Shown here: positions 50,281 to 59,754 of the stretch, piece after piece
Position numbering within the stretch: the first letter of the stretch is position 1
Layout of the letters: the number at the start of each line of letters is the position of its first letter
Made by a program: the position numbers and the translations under genes
DNA from: Candidatus Brevundimonas phytovorans
GTDB taxonomy: Bacteria; Pseudomonadota; Alphaproteobacteria; Caulobacterales; Caulobacteraceae
Assembly (NCBI GenBank): GCA_029203145.1
Contig: CP119309.1
Location: 1,947,001 to 2,011,000 of the forward strand
DNA length: 64,000 bases
Reading direction: 5' to 3'
Notes under the pieces: generated by a model
The model's input: the letters and a program-made list of their open reading frames with translations, nothing else
The model's database searches: none
What the model was told of the DNA's origin: nothing

Positions 50281-51156
50281 TTAGTGGGCGACGCCCTTCC
50301 AGATGCGGCGGTAGCTGGCGTAGGTGATCCCTGCGAACAGCAGCAGGAAGATCAGCACGCCAAAGCCCATCTGCTTGCGCTCGGTCGCCTTGGGCTCGGA
50401 GGTCCAGGCGATGAAGGCGGCGACGTCCTTGGCCATCTGGTCGACGCTGGCCTTGGTGCCGTCGTCATAGGTGACCTGGCCGTCGCGGAGCGGCGCGGGC
50501 ATGGCGATGAAGCCGCCCGGAGGAACGTGTCCCTTGCCTTCCCAGAACGGAGTCAGGTCGCCCGCCATATAGGGGTTGTAGTGCTGGGCCGAGGTCATCT
50601 TCAGACCGGCCGGCGGGGTCACGTAGCCCGACAGCAGCGAGTAGATGTAGTTGGCGCCGTCGTGACGAGCCTTGGCCATGACGGACAGGTCGGGCGGGGC
50701 CGCGCCGCCGTTGGCGGCGGCCGCAGCCGTGGCGTTCGGATAGGGCGACGGGAACTTGTCGGCGGTGGTGGCGTCGCGCATCAGCGCCTCGCCCGTCTCG
50801 CTGTCGATGTCCGGGACCTGAACTTCCTTGGCCAGAGCCTTCACGACCGGGTTGTCGTTCGGGTTCGGATACTCCGGGTTCCAGAACGGGCCGTGCTTGT
50901 CGCCCAGGTTACGGAAGTGCACCAGGTTCATGCTGTGGCACGAGGAGCAGACTTCCTTGTAGACCTTGTAGCCGCGTTGCAGCTGGCCCTGATCATAGGT
51001 GCCGAACGGCCCCTCGAAGCTGAAGCCGCCTTCGCGCGGATGCTTGGCGCCCCCGGCGGCCATCGCCGGAGCGGCGATGGCGACCAGGCCGACAGCGGCC
51101 GTCAGGGAAACCAGAACTTTACGGAAGGACACGGTTTTCTTCTCGTTCGAAATCAT
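50281..51156 (-). CDS. petC: Cytochrome c1 of the bc1 complex
   Basis: This 291-residue haem protein passes electrons from the Rieske centre to cytochrome c. It has a signal peptide (VGLVAIAAPAMA|AGG), the haem motif VCSSCHSMN, the axial Met in FIAMPAPL, and a C-terminal membrane anchor (MGFGVLIFLLLFAGITYASY). ATG 51156 (MISNEKKTVS) lies 5 bp after the petB stop; the frame's earlier ATG overlaps petB. Last gene of petABC. Confidence 0.97.
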   Translation of the reverse strand: MISNEKKTVSFRKVLVSLTAAVGLVAIAAPAMAAGGAKHPREGGFSFEGPFGTYDQGQLQRGYKVYKEVCSSCHSMNLVHFRNLGDKHGPFWNPEYPNPNDNPVVKALAKEVQVPDIDSETGEALMRDATTADKFPSPYPNATAAAAANGGAAPPDLSVMAKARHDGANYIYSLLSGYVTPPAGLKMTSAQHYNPYMAGDLTPFWEGKGHVPPGGFIAMPAPLRDGQVTYDDGTKASVDQMAKDVAAFIAWTSEPKATERKQMGFGVLIFLLLFAGITYASYRRIWKGVAH

Positions 51157-51161
51157 CGCGT

Positions 51162-52457
51162 TCAGCCCTTCTGCTCGGTGACGGGCAGGACCGGCTCGGA
51201 GATCGTCGCCGGGACCGGCAACGGCTTCTCGCGCAGGCCCAGGAACGGCATCAGCACCAGGAAGAAGATGAAGTAGTAGGCCGTCAGGAAGCGCGTCAGC
51301 CACAGGTAGGAGTTCAGCTTGCCGTCACCCAGGGTGAAGCTGGGCATGCCCGGAATGACCGGGGCGTCCGGCAGTTGACCACCGCACCAGCCGAGGCCGA
51401 AGCAGACGACCAGGAAGATGACGAAGCAGGTGCGCATCGTCGGGCGGTAGCGCATCGAGCGCACCTTGGACGTGTCCAGCCAGGGCAGGACGAACAGCAC
51501 GCCGATGGCGCCGAACATGGCCACCACGCCGCCGAACTTGTCGGGGATGGCGCGCAGGATCGCGTAGAACGGCAGCATGTACCATTCCGGGACGATGTGG
51601 GCCGGGGTCTGCAGCGGGTTGGCCGGGATGTAGTTGTCGGCGTGGCCCAGGGCGTTCGGCTGATAGAAGACGAAGACCGAGAACAGGATCAGGAACAGGA
51701 TGATGGCGAACCCGTCCTTGACCGTGAAGTAGGGGTGGAAGGGCAGCATGTCCTTCTTCTGGCGGTCCTTCGGGATCAGGATGCCGACCGGGTTGTTCTG
51801 ACCGGCGGCGTGCAGCGCCCAAAGGTGCAGCACCACGCAGCCGGCGATGACGAACGGCAGCAGATAGTGCAGCGAGAAGAAGCGGTTCAGCGTGGCGTTG
51901 TCGATCGCCGGGCCGCCGCGCAGCCAGATCAGGATCGGCTCGCCGATGACCGGAATGGCGCCGATCAGGTTGGTGATGACCTCAGCGCCCCAGAAGGACA
52001 TCTGGCCCCAGGGCAGGACGTAGCCCAGGAAGGCGGTGGCGATCATCAGGAAGAAGATCAGGCAGCCGACGATCCAGATCATCTCGCGCGGCGCCTTGTA
52101 GGAACCGTAGTAGAGACCGCGCAGCATGTGCAGATAGACGGCGATGAAGAACATCGACGCGCCGTTGGCGTGCACGTAGCGGATCAGCCAACCGCCGTTG
52201 ACGTCGCGCATGATGCGCTCGACCGATTCAAAGGCCAGGGCCGTGTTCGGCGTATAGTGCATGGCCAGAACGATGCCGGTGATGATCTGCGTCATCAGGC
52301 ACAGGGCCAGGATGCCGCCGAAGGTCCACCAGTAGTTCAGGTTACGGGGGGTCGGCAGGTTGGCGTAGTCCATGCCGAAACGGATGATCGGCAGGCGGGT
52401 GTCCATCCACCGCTCAATCGCGGTTTTGGGGACGTAGGTGGATTCGTGATCGCTCAT
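51162..52457 (-). CDS. petB: Cytochrome b of the bc1 complex
   Basis: This 431-residue eight-helix subunit has two haems b. Ligand-bearing segments include LAMHYTPN, RYVHANGASMFFIAVYLHML, FFSLHYLLPFVIAGCVVLHL and the quinol-site loop PEWYMLPFYAIL. It is slightly longer than mitochondrial cytochrome b at both ends, as in other Alphaproteobacteria. It starts 17 bp after petA. Confidence 0.98.
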   Translation of the reverse strand: MSDHESTYVPKTAIERWMDTRLPIIRFGMDYANLPTPRNLNYWWTFGGILALCLMTQIITGIVLAMHYTPNTALAFESVERIMRDVNGGWLIRYVHANGASMFFIAVYLHMLRGLYYGSYKAPREMIWIVGCLIFFLMIATAFLGYVLPWGQMSFWGAEVITNLIGAIPVIGEPILIWLRGGPAIDNATLNRFFSLHYLLPFVIAGCVVLHLWALHAAGQNNPVGILIPKDRQKKDMLPFHPYFTVKDGFAIILFLILFSVFVFYQPNALGHADNYIPANPLQTPAHIVPEWYMLPFYAILRAIPDKFGGVVAMFGAIGVLFVLPWLDTSKVRSMRYRPTMRTCFVIFLVVCFGLGWCGGQLPDAPVIPGMPSFTLGDGKLNSYLWLTRFLTAYYFIFFLVLMPFLGLREKPLPVPATISEPVLPVTEQKG

Positions 52458-52474
52458 GGGTCCTCTGTCCGTCC

Positions 52475-53035
52475 TCAGCCGATTTTCACGCGGGTGTCGG
52501 ACACGTAGTCGTAGGTCGGCACCACCAGGTTCTTCGGCGCCGGGCCCTTACGGATACGGCCCGAGGCGTCGTAGTGCGAGCCGTGGCAGGGGCAGAACCA
52601 GCCGCCGTAGTCGCCCGAACCAAAGGTCGGAACGCAGCCCAGGTGGGTGCAGGACCCGATGACGACGAGATACTTCTCGTGGCCGGGCTTGGTGCGCTCG
52701 GCGTCCGTCTGGGGCTCCTTCAGGTCCGGGGCGTGGTCATCGGCGATGACGCGCTTCAGCTCGGCCGGCGTGCGGTAGCGCACGAAGACGGGCTTGCCCT
52801 GCCACTTGATGACGACCTGCTGGCCTTCCTGAACCTTGGTCAGATCGAATTCGATCGACGCCAGGGCCAGGGTGTCGGCGGCGGGGTTCATCTGGTTGAT
52901 CAGCGGCCAGGCCACCATCACGCCCGCACCGACTGCGGCGGCGCCGGCTGCGATGTGGATGAAATCGCGGCGGGTGGCGTCGCCGCCCCCGTGTTGGCCA
53001 TCAGGCCCTTCAGCATTCACGACCGATTCGGCCAC
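52475..53035 (-). CDS. petA: Rieske iron-sulfur protein of the bc1 complex
   Basis: This 186-residue protein has a twin-arginine leader/anchor (TRRDFIHIAAGAAAVGAGVM) and the 2Fe-2S motifs CTHLGCVP and CPCHGSHYD. It takes electrons from quinol at the periplasmic side. The first gene of petABC. Confidence 0.97.
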   Translation of the reverse strand: MAESVVNAEGPDGQHGGGDATRRDFIHIAAGAAAVGAGVMVAWPLINQMNPAADTLALASIEFDLTKVQEGQQVVIKWQGKPVFVRYRTPAELKRVIADDHAPDLKEPQTDAERTKPGHEKYLVVIGSCTHLGCVPTFGSGDYGGWFCPCHGSHYDASGRIRKGPAPKNLVVPTYDYVSDTRVKIG

Positions 53036-53229
53036 GCTCTCACCTCTGCACTCCCGATCGCCCGCCCCGAAAGGGGTTGGTCGTCGGCATGGATCGTCCC
53101 TGCGGAACGGCAGAAGATGCCTGCGGCCCTTGGATTACAGCCACGATCGCAAGCTGCTGATGCAACTTGCGAAACGGTCGCAACAAAGACCGCGACAAGA
53201 CCCCGCCCCGCGCGTATGACGGCCTTAGA

Positions 53230-53685
53230 ATGCGTCTCGCCCTTTTTCAACCTGACATCCCGCAGAATGTGGGCGCCTGCATCCGCCAGAGCGCCTGTTT
53301 CGACGTCGAATTGCACGTCATCGAGCCTGTCGGCTTCCGTTTCGACGACCGCGCCATGAAGCGCGCGGCGCTCGATTATGGTCCCCTCAGCCACATGACA
53401 CGCCACGCCGACTGGGACGCCTTCCAGCGCGACCGCCCGCCGGGACGGCTGATCCTGTTCACGACCAGGGGCGCCGCGCCCCTGACCGACTTCGAATTCC
53501 AGCCGGACGACACCCTGCTGTTCGGCAAGGAAAGCGCCGGCGCTCCCGACTACGTCCACGCCGCCGCCGACGCCCGCGTCTTCATTCCCATCCACCCGGA
53601 CACCCGCTCGCTGAACCTGTCGGTCAGCGCCGGCATCGCCCTGTGGGAAGGCCTGAGGCAGTTGGGTGAGTTGCCGGTGCGCTAA
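53230..53685 (+). CDS. trmL: tRNA (cytidine/uridine-34 2'-O)-methyltransferase
   Basis: This 151-residue SPOUT enzyme methylates the wobble base of certain tRNA-Leu species. MRLALFQPDIPQNVGACIR opens the fold; LFGKESAGAPD and the knot segment FIPIHPDTRSLNLSVSAGIA bind S-adenosylmethionine. ATG 53230 is the family start; the longer frame begins inside the petA upstream region. Confidence 0.93.
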   Translation: MRLALFQPDIPQNVGACIRQSACFDVELHVIEPVGFRFDDRAMKRAALDYGPLSHMTRHADWDAFQRDRPPGRLILFTTRGAAPLTDFEFQPDDTLLFGKESAGAPDYVHAAADARVFIPIHPDTRSLNLSVSAGIALWEGLRQLGELPVR

Positions 53686-53728
53686 GCTTTCTCCCTCCCC
53701 TTCATGGGGAGTGAGAAACTACGTCCCC

Positions 53729-55006
53729 CTACTCCGGCGCGCCGTCGTTCGGCAGTTGCGCCAGGTTCGGCCGCTCGCCGCGCTGGGCCGTGGCGGCGCG
53801 TTCCACCGCGCGCATGGTCCGCAGCAGGTTCTCGCCGGAAATCTTGCGGATGTCGGCCTCGGACCAGCCGCGACGCATCAGCTCGGCCAGAATGCGCGGA
53901 TAGGCCTCCACGCTCTCGACGCCCTCCGGCAGGCTGTCGACGCCGTCGAAGTCGCCGCCCAGGCCCACATGGTCGATGCCCGCTACGTCGCGGACGTGCT
54001 GGATGTGGGCCACCACGTCGTCCAGCGTCGCTCGGGGCGCCGGGTTGGCGGCCTCCCAGGCGGCGACGCCCGCCTTGACCGCGTCGGGATCGCCGGGGTT
54101 CAGGGCGGTCAGGCGCGAGACCTCGGCCGAGCGGGCCGCCCCGGACGCGCGCACGGCCTCGCTGATGAAGCCCGGCACGAAGGTCACCATGACGATGCCG
54201 CCGTTGGCCGGCATCTGGCGCAGCACGGCGTCGGGCACGTTGCGCGGATGGGCCGTCACCGCCCGCGCCGACGAGTGCGAGAAGATCACCGGCGCCGTCG
54301 AGACGCGGATGGCGTCGAGCATCGTCTCTTCGGAGACGTGGCTCAGGTCCACCATCATGCCGATGCGGTTCATCTCCTTGACCACCTGCTCGCCGAAGGG
54401 CGACAGGCCGCCCCACTTGGGCGCGTCCGTGGCGCTGTCGGCCCAGGTCGTGGTCTTGGAGTGGGTCAGCGTCATGTAGCGGGCGCCGGAATCATAGAAC
54501 TCGCGCAGCAGACCCAGGGAATCGTCGATCGAATAGCCGCCCTCCATGCCGATCAGGCTGGCGATGCGGCCCGCCTTGTGGATGCGGGCGATGTCGTCGG
54601 CGGTCGTGGCGATCTCGAACACCGAGGGATAGGCGGCGGCGATGCGCTTGACCGTGTCGATCTGCTCGAAGGTGGCCTTGGCCGCCTCGACCGGCTCCAG
54701 GCTGGCCGGGACATAGACGGACCAGAACTGGGCGCCGACGCCGCCCGCGCGCAGGCGAGGAATATCGGTGTGAAGCCGCGTCGTCGCCGCCAGATTGGTC
54801 GCCAGATCAACGCGGTAGGGATCATTACCAAAGCCCTGCCGCAGGGCCCAGGGCAGGTCGTTGTGGCCGTCGATCAGCGGGGTGCGGCGCAGGATCTGCA
54901 GCACCTGCGCCTGCCCCGCAGCGTTGTCGGGCATCGGCGACTGAGCGATGGCGGGTCCGGCCAGAACGGCGAGCGAGACGGCGGCAAGCAGGGTGGTGCG
55001 GATCAT
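53729..55006 (-). CDS. Exported M19 membrane-type dipeptidase
   Basis: This 425-residue zinc dipeptidase (renal dipeptidase family) has a signal peptide (LLAAVSLAVLAGPAIA|QSP), then IDGHNDLPWALR (first zinc His and Asp), LIGMEGGYSID, VDLSHVSEETM, FSHSSARAV and HVGLGGDFDGVDSLPEGV. ATG 55006 gives the proper signal peptide. Diverges from hemF with an FNR/FixK-type box between. Confidence 0.93.
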   Translation of the reverse strand: MIRTTLLAAVSLAVLAGPAIAQSPMPDNAAGQAQVLQILRRTPLIDGHNDLPWALRQGFGNDPYRVDLATNLAATTRLHTDIPRLRAGGVGAQFWSVYVPASLEPVEAAKATFEQIDTVKRIAAAYPSVFEIATTADDIARIHKAGRIASLIGMEGGYSIDDSLGLLREFYDSGARYMTLTHSKTTTWADSATDAPKWGGLSPFGEQVVKEMNRIGMMVDLSHVSEETMLDAIRVSTAPVIFSHSSARAVTAHPRNVPDAVLRQMPANGGIVMVTFVPGFISEAVRASGAARSAEVSRLTALNPGDPDAVKAGVAAWEAANPAPRATLDDVVAHIQHVRDVAGIDHVGLGGDFDGVDSLPEGVESVEAYPRILAELMRRGWSEADIRKISGENLLRTMRAVERAATAQRGERPNLAQLPNDGAPE

Positions 55007-55066
55007 GTCGGTCCTCAAAACTGATGCGGCCACGCTGGCACAGGCGGCGCGGCATGGGAACCAGGT

Positions 55067-55080
55067 CTGATCTGGATCAA
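55067..55080. promoter_or_regulatory. FNR/FixK-type box between dipeptidase and hemF
   Basis: CTGATCTGGATCAA matches the FNR/FixK consensus TTGAT-N4-ATCAA except for the first base. It is midway in the divergent region, 61 bp from the dipeptidase start and 64 bp from hemF. In Caulobacter, FixK controls low-oxygen genes. Confidence 0.65.
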
Positions 55081-55144
55081 GGCCGGCTTTTCTCCCCGCG
55101 CGCATGAACCGCGCACCGCACACTGTTCACAAAGGCCGTCCGTC

Positions 55145-56038
55145 ATGGTTGAAGCCCTGATGATCCAAGACACCCCTACCCTGATGGTCGAGCACCGCGA
55201 GCGCGCCCGCGTCTGGTTCGAGACCCTGCGTGATCAGATTCACGCCGGTTTCGAGGCCCTGGAAGACGCCGCCCCCGCCGACCTCTTCCCCGGCGAGGCC
55301 GGCCGCTTCGTGCGCACGCCCTGGGACCGCAAGGAAGGCGGCGGCGGCGTCATGGGCATGATGCACGGCCGCCTGTTTGAAAAGGTCGGCGTCCACTGCT
55401 CGACCGTCCACGGGACCTTCCCCGCCGACTACGCGAAGAACGTTCCGGGCGCCGAGGAAGACCCGCGCTTCTTCGCCACCGGCATCAGCCTGATCTGCCA
55501 CCCGGCCAGCCCGCGCGTCCCGGCGGTGCATATGAACACCCGCCTGATCTCGACCACCAGGACCTGGTTCGGCGGCGGCGGCGACCTGACGCCGGTGCTG
55601 GACGCGGATCGCCGCCAGGATCACCCCGACACAGAGGCCTTCCACGCGGCGATGAAGGCCTCGTGCGACGCCTATGACCCGACCTGGCACGCCAAGTACA
55701 AGCAGTGGTGCGACGAGTACTTCTTCCTGCCCCACCGCAACGAGCCGCGCGGCACCGGCGGCATCTTCTACGACCACCACGACAGCGGCGACTGGGAGAA
55801 GGACTTCGCCTTCACCCAGGACGTCGGCAAGGCCTTCCTCGAGGTCTATTCGAAGATCGTCGCGGGCCGCATGACCGAGGCCTGGACGCCCGAGGAGCGC
55901 GAGGAACAGCTGATCCGGCGCGGCCGCTACGTCGAGTTCAACCTGCTCTACGACCGCGGCACCATGTTCGGGCTGAAGACCGGCGGCAACGTCGAGTCGA
56001 TCCTCAGCTCCATGCCGCCCGTGGTGAAGTGGCCCTGA
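55145..56038 (+). CDS. hemF: Oxygen-dependent coproporphyrinogen III oxidase
   Basis: This 297-residue enzyme of haem synthesis uses O2 to make protoporphyrinogen IX. The motifs RKEGGGGVMGMMHG, AVHMNTRL, WFGGGGDLTP and YVEFNLLYDRGT are diagnostic. ATG 55145 (MVEALMIQ) is the first in frame; ATG 55160 or 55184 are possible. An FNR/FixK-type box upstream suggests oxygen control. Confidence 0.97.
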   Translation: MVEALMIQDTPTLMVEHRERARVWFETLRDQIHAGFEALEDAAPADLFPGEAGRFVRTPWDRKEGGGGVMGMMHGRLFEKVGVHCSTVHGTFPADYAKNVPGAEEDPRFFATGISLICHPASPRVPAVHMNTRLISTTRTWFGGGGDLTPVLDADRRQDHPDTEAFHAAMKASCDAYDPTWHAKYKQWCDEYFFLPHRNEPRGTGGIFYDHHDSGDWEKDFAFTQDVGKAFLEVYSKIVAGRMTEAWTPEEREEQLIRRGRYVEFNLLYDRGTMFGLKTGGNVESILSSMPPVVKWP

Positions 56039-56039
56039 T

Positions 56040-58577
56040 CTAGGCGACCTTCGACCGCTCGCTGAGCGCCATCACGCGGGCGATCCCGTCGAACAGGGCG
56101 GCCAGGGTCAGGGGCTTGGTCAGATGGCCGTCCGCCCCCGCCGCCCGACCCGCCTCGACGTGCTCGGCCATGGCGTTGGCGGTCAGCATCAGGATCGGCG
56201 TCCGCGCCCGGCCCGCCTGGGCCTCGAAGGCGCGGATGGCGCTCGTGGCGGTCAGGCCGTCCATCACCGGCATCTGCATGTCCATCAGCACCAGATCGAA
56301 AGCCTCGCGCTTGAAGGTCTCCAGCGCCTGCGCCCCATCCTCGACCGCAACCAGCTCCATCGCGGTCGCGCCCAGGATGATCTCGATGACCTTGCGGTTG
56401 GCCGGGTGGTCGTCGGCCAGCAGCACCCGCAGCGGCTGTTCGCGCACGTCGCCCGCCAGTTGAACCGGCTCGACGGCCTCGACCGGGGCCTCGACCGGCG
56501 GCAGGGGGATCTCGAACCAGAAGCGCGAGCCCTCGCCCGGAGTGCTTTCGCACTCCAGCCAGCCGCCCATCAGCTCGACCAGTTCGCGCGAAATCGCCAG
56601 CCCCAGCCCCGTCCCGCCGAAGCGCCGCGTGATCGAGCCGTCGGCCTGCTGGAAGCGGCCGAAGATGCGGGCCTTCTGCGCATCGTCGAAGCCGACGCCG
56701 GTGTCGGTGACGACGAAGCGGACGTCGCCTTCCACGCCCGGCTCGACGGTCAGCGTCACCTGCCCCTCGGCGGTGAACTTCAGGGCGTTGCTGACCAGAT
56801 TGGTCAGGACCTGGCGCACGCGCACGGCGTCGCCCTGGACCAGGCGATCAAAGGCCGGATCGACATGGGCGACCACCGCCACCCCCTTGGCCTCGGCCGG
56901 AATGCGCCACAGGGCCGCCACGTCATGCACCGCCCGCCCCAGATGGAAGGGCGCCGGCTCGATCGTGACCTGGCCGGACTCGATCCGCGCGCTGTCCAGA
57001 ATGTCGGACAGCAGGCGTTCCAGCGTGGCCCCGGATGAGCGGATGACCTCGACCATGTCGTGCTCGTCGGGGTTGAGGTCGCGCTGCCCCAGGGCGTCGG
57101 CCATGGCCACCACCCCGTTCAGGGGCGTGCGGATCTCGTGGCTCATATTGGCCAGGAATTCGCTCTTGGATCGATTGGCGTCCTCGGCGCGACGGCGGGC
57201 CTTGCGCAGTTCCGCCCCCTGCCGCCACTGCCAGATCAGGGTCAGCAGGGCCGACAGCATGAAGACCACGCCGATGCCGACGATCCAGTTCTGCCAGCGG
57301 ATGACCGTGCGCTGCAGTTCGGTATTGGCCCGCGCGGTGTCCAACTGCTGGCGCCGGCGATCCAGCTGTTCCTGAATGTCGCCCGTGACCTGACGGATTC
57401 CGGCGCTGAACCGCTGCGAGGTCTGAACGTCGCGGTCGCGCTGATAGGTGCGCAGCACCTGGAAGGCCTCGGTCGAGCGCCCCTGGGCGAACAGCAGCTC
57501 AGCCTCGACCAGGGCCACATGGGAATCCACCCCGCCGTGGCCGTCGAAACGACGCAACTGCTCCAGGTCGCGGCGCGCCCCGTCCAGATCGCCCGTCCGC
57601 GCCCGCGCCACGGCGCGCAGCGGCAGAATCTCCAGCCTGAGGAAGGCCGCCACCCCCAGGTCTTCGCCATAGGGGGCGAGGCAGCCCAGAACCTCCAGCG
57701 CCTCATCGCGAGCGTCCGCCACCTGGGCGCACAGCGCCGAGTCATAGACCATCAGGTTTTCCAGCCCGGTTCTCAGGCTCAACCGGCGGTGGGCGGCGTA
57801 GTATTCCTGCGCCCGCCTCAGATCGCCGACCTGAACCGCCATCTTGGTCAGGTTGTAGAGGCTGTCGAAATCCGGGCGCGGATAGGCGGGGTTGGCGTAG
57901 TCGATTTCGAACCGGCGAAAGGCGATGGTCGCCCCCACCACGTCGTTCAGCTTCATCAGCCCCATGCCGGTCATTTCCCACAGACCGGAATGGGCCGTGT
58001 TGGCGAAGGCGTCTTCGTCGGGGATGTCGGTCTCGGCCTGATTGAGCAGCTTCAGCCCCTCCCCGACCCGATCCTGATCCATCAGGGTCAAGGCGGTCAG
58101 GCGCGCGGCATGGGCGCGAACGAACCAGTCGACGCCGTTGACGGCCATCCGGTTCATTTCCTTGTCGACGTTCAGGTCGCCCTGGTCATAGCGGGCGCTC
58201 AGGTCGTTCAGATGGGCCACCTGGATGAAACGCTGGTCGCGCTGGGCTCGCGCCTTCTCCTCCAGCCGGCGGTTCCAGAAGGCGGCGCGCTCGAACTCGC
58301 CCTGGTTCTGGACGATCCAGACGACATGATAGATGCGGTTCAGTCCCTCGCGGTCCCGCCGCCGGTAGGCCGCCTCGCCGAAGGCTTCAAGCTGAGCGAA
58401 GCTGGTCCGAGAGGCGCGCTGCTCCACGGCCCGCAGCAGATCAGCCGACGGGCCCTGGCCTTGCGGCTGTGTCTCGGTCGGGGCCTCGGCTTGCGCGTGC
58501 GTCTGCCCCTGGGCCTGAACCAGGCCCGGCGACAGCAGAATGGCGATCGCGAGGACCGTGGCGTTGATGGGCGACAT
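56040..58577 (-). CDS. Hybrid sensor histidine kinase/response regulator with periplasmic helical repeats
   Basis: This is an 845-residue protein: signal peptide (1-22), a long helical periplasmic region with TPR-like repeats (about 45-425), one membrane helix (about 430-451), a HisKA domain with phospho-acceptor His480 (FLANMSHEIRTPLNGVV), a HATPase domain (NLVSNALKF, DTGVGF, GGTGLGLAISRELVELMGG) and a C-terminal receiver (VLLADDHPANRKV, DLVLMDMQMPVMDG, LTKPLT). No dedicated output domain or cognate regulator is next to it. The ligand is unknown. Its stop lies 2 bp from the convergent hemF stop. Confidence 0.93.
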   Translation of the reverse strand: MSPINATVLAIAILLSPGLVQAQGQTHAQAEAPTETQPQGQGPSADLLRAVEQRASRTSFAQLEAFGEAAYRRRDREGLNRIYHVVWIVQNQGEFERAAFWNRRLEEKARAQRDQRFIQVAHLNDLSARYDQGDLNVDKEMNRMAVNGVDWFVRAHAARLTALTLMDQDRVGEGLKLLNQAETDIPDEDAFANTAHSGLWEMTGMGLMKLNDVVGATIAFRRFEIDYANPAYPRPDFDSLYNLTKMAVQVGDLRRAQEYYAAHRRLSLRTGLENLMVYDSALCAQVADARDEALEVLGCLAPYGEDLGVAAFLRLEILPLRAVARARTGDLDGARRDLEQLRRFDGHGGVDSHVALVEAELLFAQGRSTEAFQVLRTYQRDRDVQTSQRFSAGIRQVTGDIQEQLDRRRQQLDTARANTELQRTVIRWQNWIVGIGVVFMLSALLTLIWQWRQGAELRKARRRAEDANRSKSEFLANMSHEIRTPLNGVVAMADALGQRDLNPDEHDMVEVIRSSGATLERLLSDILDSARIESGQVTIEPAPFHLGRAVHDVAALWRIPAEAKGVAVVAHVDPAFDRLVQGDAVRVRQVLTNLVSNALKFTAEGQVTLTVEPGVEGDVRFVVTDTGVGFDDAQKARIFGRFQQADGSITRRFGGTGLGLAISRELVELMGGWLECESTPGEGSRFWFEIPLPPVEAPVEAVEPVQLAGDVREQPLRVLLADDHPANRKVIEIILGATAMELVAVEDGAQALETFKREAFDLVLMDMQMPVMDGLTATSAIRAFEAQAGRARTPILMLTANAMAEHVEAGRAAGADGHLTKPLTLAALFDGIARVMALSERSKVA

Positions 58578-58649
58578 GAGACTTCCAGACTGAAGCCTCA
58601 GACTGGCACGGCAGAAGTTAGCGTTCAGCGAACGCGCCCGGCGTCCCTG

Positions 58650-59381
58650 TCAGATGCCGCTGCCGTCCGCCTCGATCGGCGGCGGGGTCAGCAGCAGATA
58701 CGCCCTTATCCACGCCGTCAGCACCGCACGGTCGTTGGCGCCCTCCAGGCTCAGCAAGGCCTCGTCCGCCAGATCATGCGGGATGCGGTCGCCGCGTCGC
58801 CCCTCGATCAGGGCGGCGGCATAGGCGGGCTGGAACTCCGGGTGGCACTGGAAGCTGATGGCGTCCTCGCCCCAGGCCAGACCGGCGTAGGGGGTGAAGG
58901 GGCTGGAGGCGATGACCCGCGCGTCGGGCGCGACGGCGACCACCTGATCCTGATGCGACACCGGGATGGCGATGGAGGGCGCGCGCGGGTGCATCCACGG
59001 CTCGTGGCCCACCACGTCATAGCGATGCAGGCCGACGCCCCAGCCCTTGTGCGACTTCTCGACCTTGCCGCCGAAGGCGTGGGCCAGAACCTGATGCCCG
59101 AAGCAGATGCCCAGCAGCCGCGTCCGCCCCCGCGCCGCCTTCAGCCAGTCCACCAGAGGCGAAATCCACGGCAGGTCGTCATAGACTCCCGCCGCCGAGC
59201 CGGTGACGATGGCCCCGGTGTAGATCGACGGGTCTTCCGGCAAATGCCCCGACTGCACGTCGAACCGCACCGTCGGCACGTTCTCGCCCAGCAGGGCGCG
59301 GAACCGCGCGGGATAGTCGTCAAAGGCGTCCCGCAGATGCTCGGGCGGGTGGCCGGTTTCCAGGATGGCGATGCGCGTCAT
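58650..59381 (-). CDS. Class I glutamine amidotransferase-like protein
   Basis: This 243-residue protein has the triad of GATase1 enzymes: LGICFGHQVLAHAFGG (nucleophile Cys) and FQCHPEFQPAY (His...Glu). It is a stand-alone domain like those related to GMP synthase amidotransferases; possible glutamyl-compound hydrolases have the same look. ATG 59381 (MTRIAILETGH) is the natural start. Confidence 0.88.
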   Translation of the reverse strand: MTRIAILETGHPPEHLRDAFDDYPARFRALLGENVPTVRFDVQSGHLPEDPSIYTGAIVTGSAAGVYDDLPWISPLVDWLKAARGRTRLLGICFGHQVLAHAFGGKVEKSHKGWGVGLHRYDVVGHEPWMHPRAPSIAIPVSHQDQVVAVAPDARVIASSPFTPYAGLAWGEDAISFQCHPEFQPAYAAALIEGRRGDRIPHDLADEALLSLEGANDRAVLTAWIRAYLLLTPPPIEADGSGI

Positions 59382-59569
59382 GGGGGTGTCCGTCGGGGAG
59401 GCGGCCCCAACAGATGCGGGAGAAGTTCCGCAAACGCAAACGGAGCCGTGGCGTCGCTCCGCCACAGGCCCTGACGCCTGGAGGGGCGCCATTCGCGCCC
59501 AGCCATCACAATGACGCTGGCCGGAGCCTTGATTTATCAGCCTGTTTCAACCGACCGCCGCCAAACCCA

Positions 59570-59596
59570 TTGCCCCGCCCCAGACCGCGCTATCAT
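59570..59596 (+). promoter_or_regulatory. Candidate housekeeping-sigma promoter
   Basis: TTGCCCC, a 12-base spacer and GCTATCAT fit the Caulobacter sigma-73 pattern (TTGACGS, 10-14 bases, GCTANAWC) apart from C for A in the -35 element. It points away from the amidotransferase gene toward the small frame at 59608. Confidence 0.4.
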
Positions 59597-59607
59597 GCCT
59601 GCGTTCT

Positions 59608-59754
59608 TTGACATCACCACCCGCGCCGCCGCCGCCCCAGGTTCCGGCCAGCTTCAAGCCTCGCGGCAAGCCCGAGGATGACGGCGGAATAGAGGGACGC
59701 AGAGGCCCGCTCACGCCCGCCGCCTATTGCACCCATTGCACTGTTTTTTTCTGA
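59608..59754 (+). CDS. Possible 48-residue small protein
   Basis: From TTG 59608 the frame encodes a Pro-rich start (TSPPAPPPPQVPASFKPRGK), then PEDDGGIEGRRGPLTPAAY and a CTHC motif. Transcription from the candidate promoter would start only a few bases upstream, so the message would be nearly leaderless. The DDGG...GRRGP...Y pattern faintly recalls the C-terminus of DUF1674 (SdhAF4) proteins, but the GDWE end is missing. Weak evidence overall. Confidence 0.2.
   Translation: MTSPPAPPPPQVPASFKPRGKPEDDGGIEGRRGPLTPAAYCTHCTVFF

Noticed and set aside
57060..59474. 804-codon plus-strand frame
   Set aside because: It is the shadow of the hybrid kinase and amidotransferase genes and has no family features.
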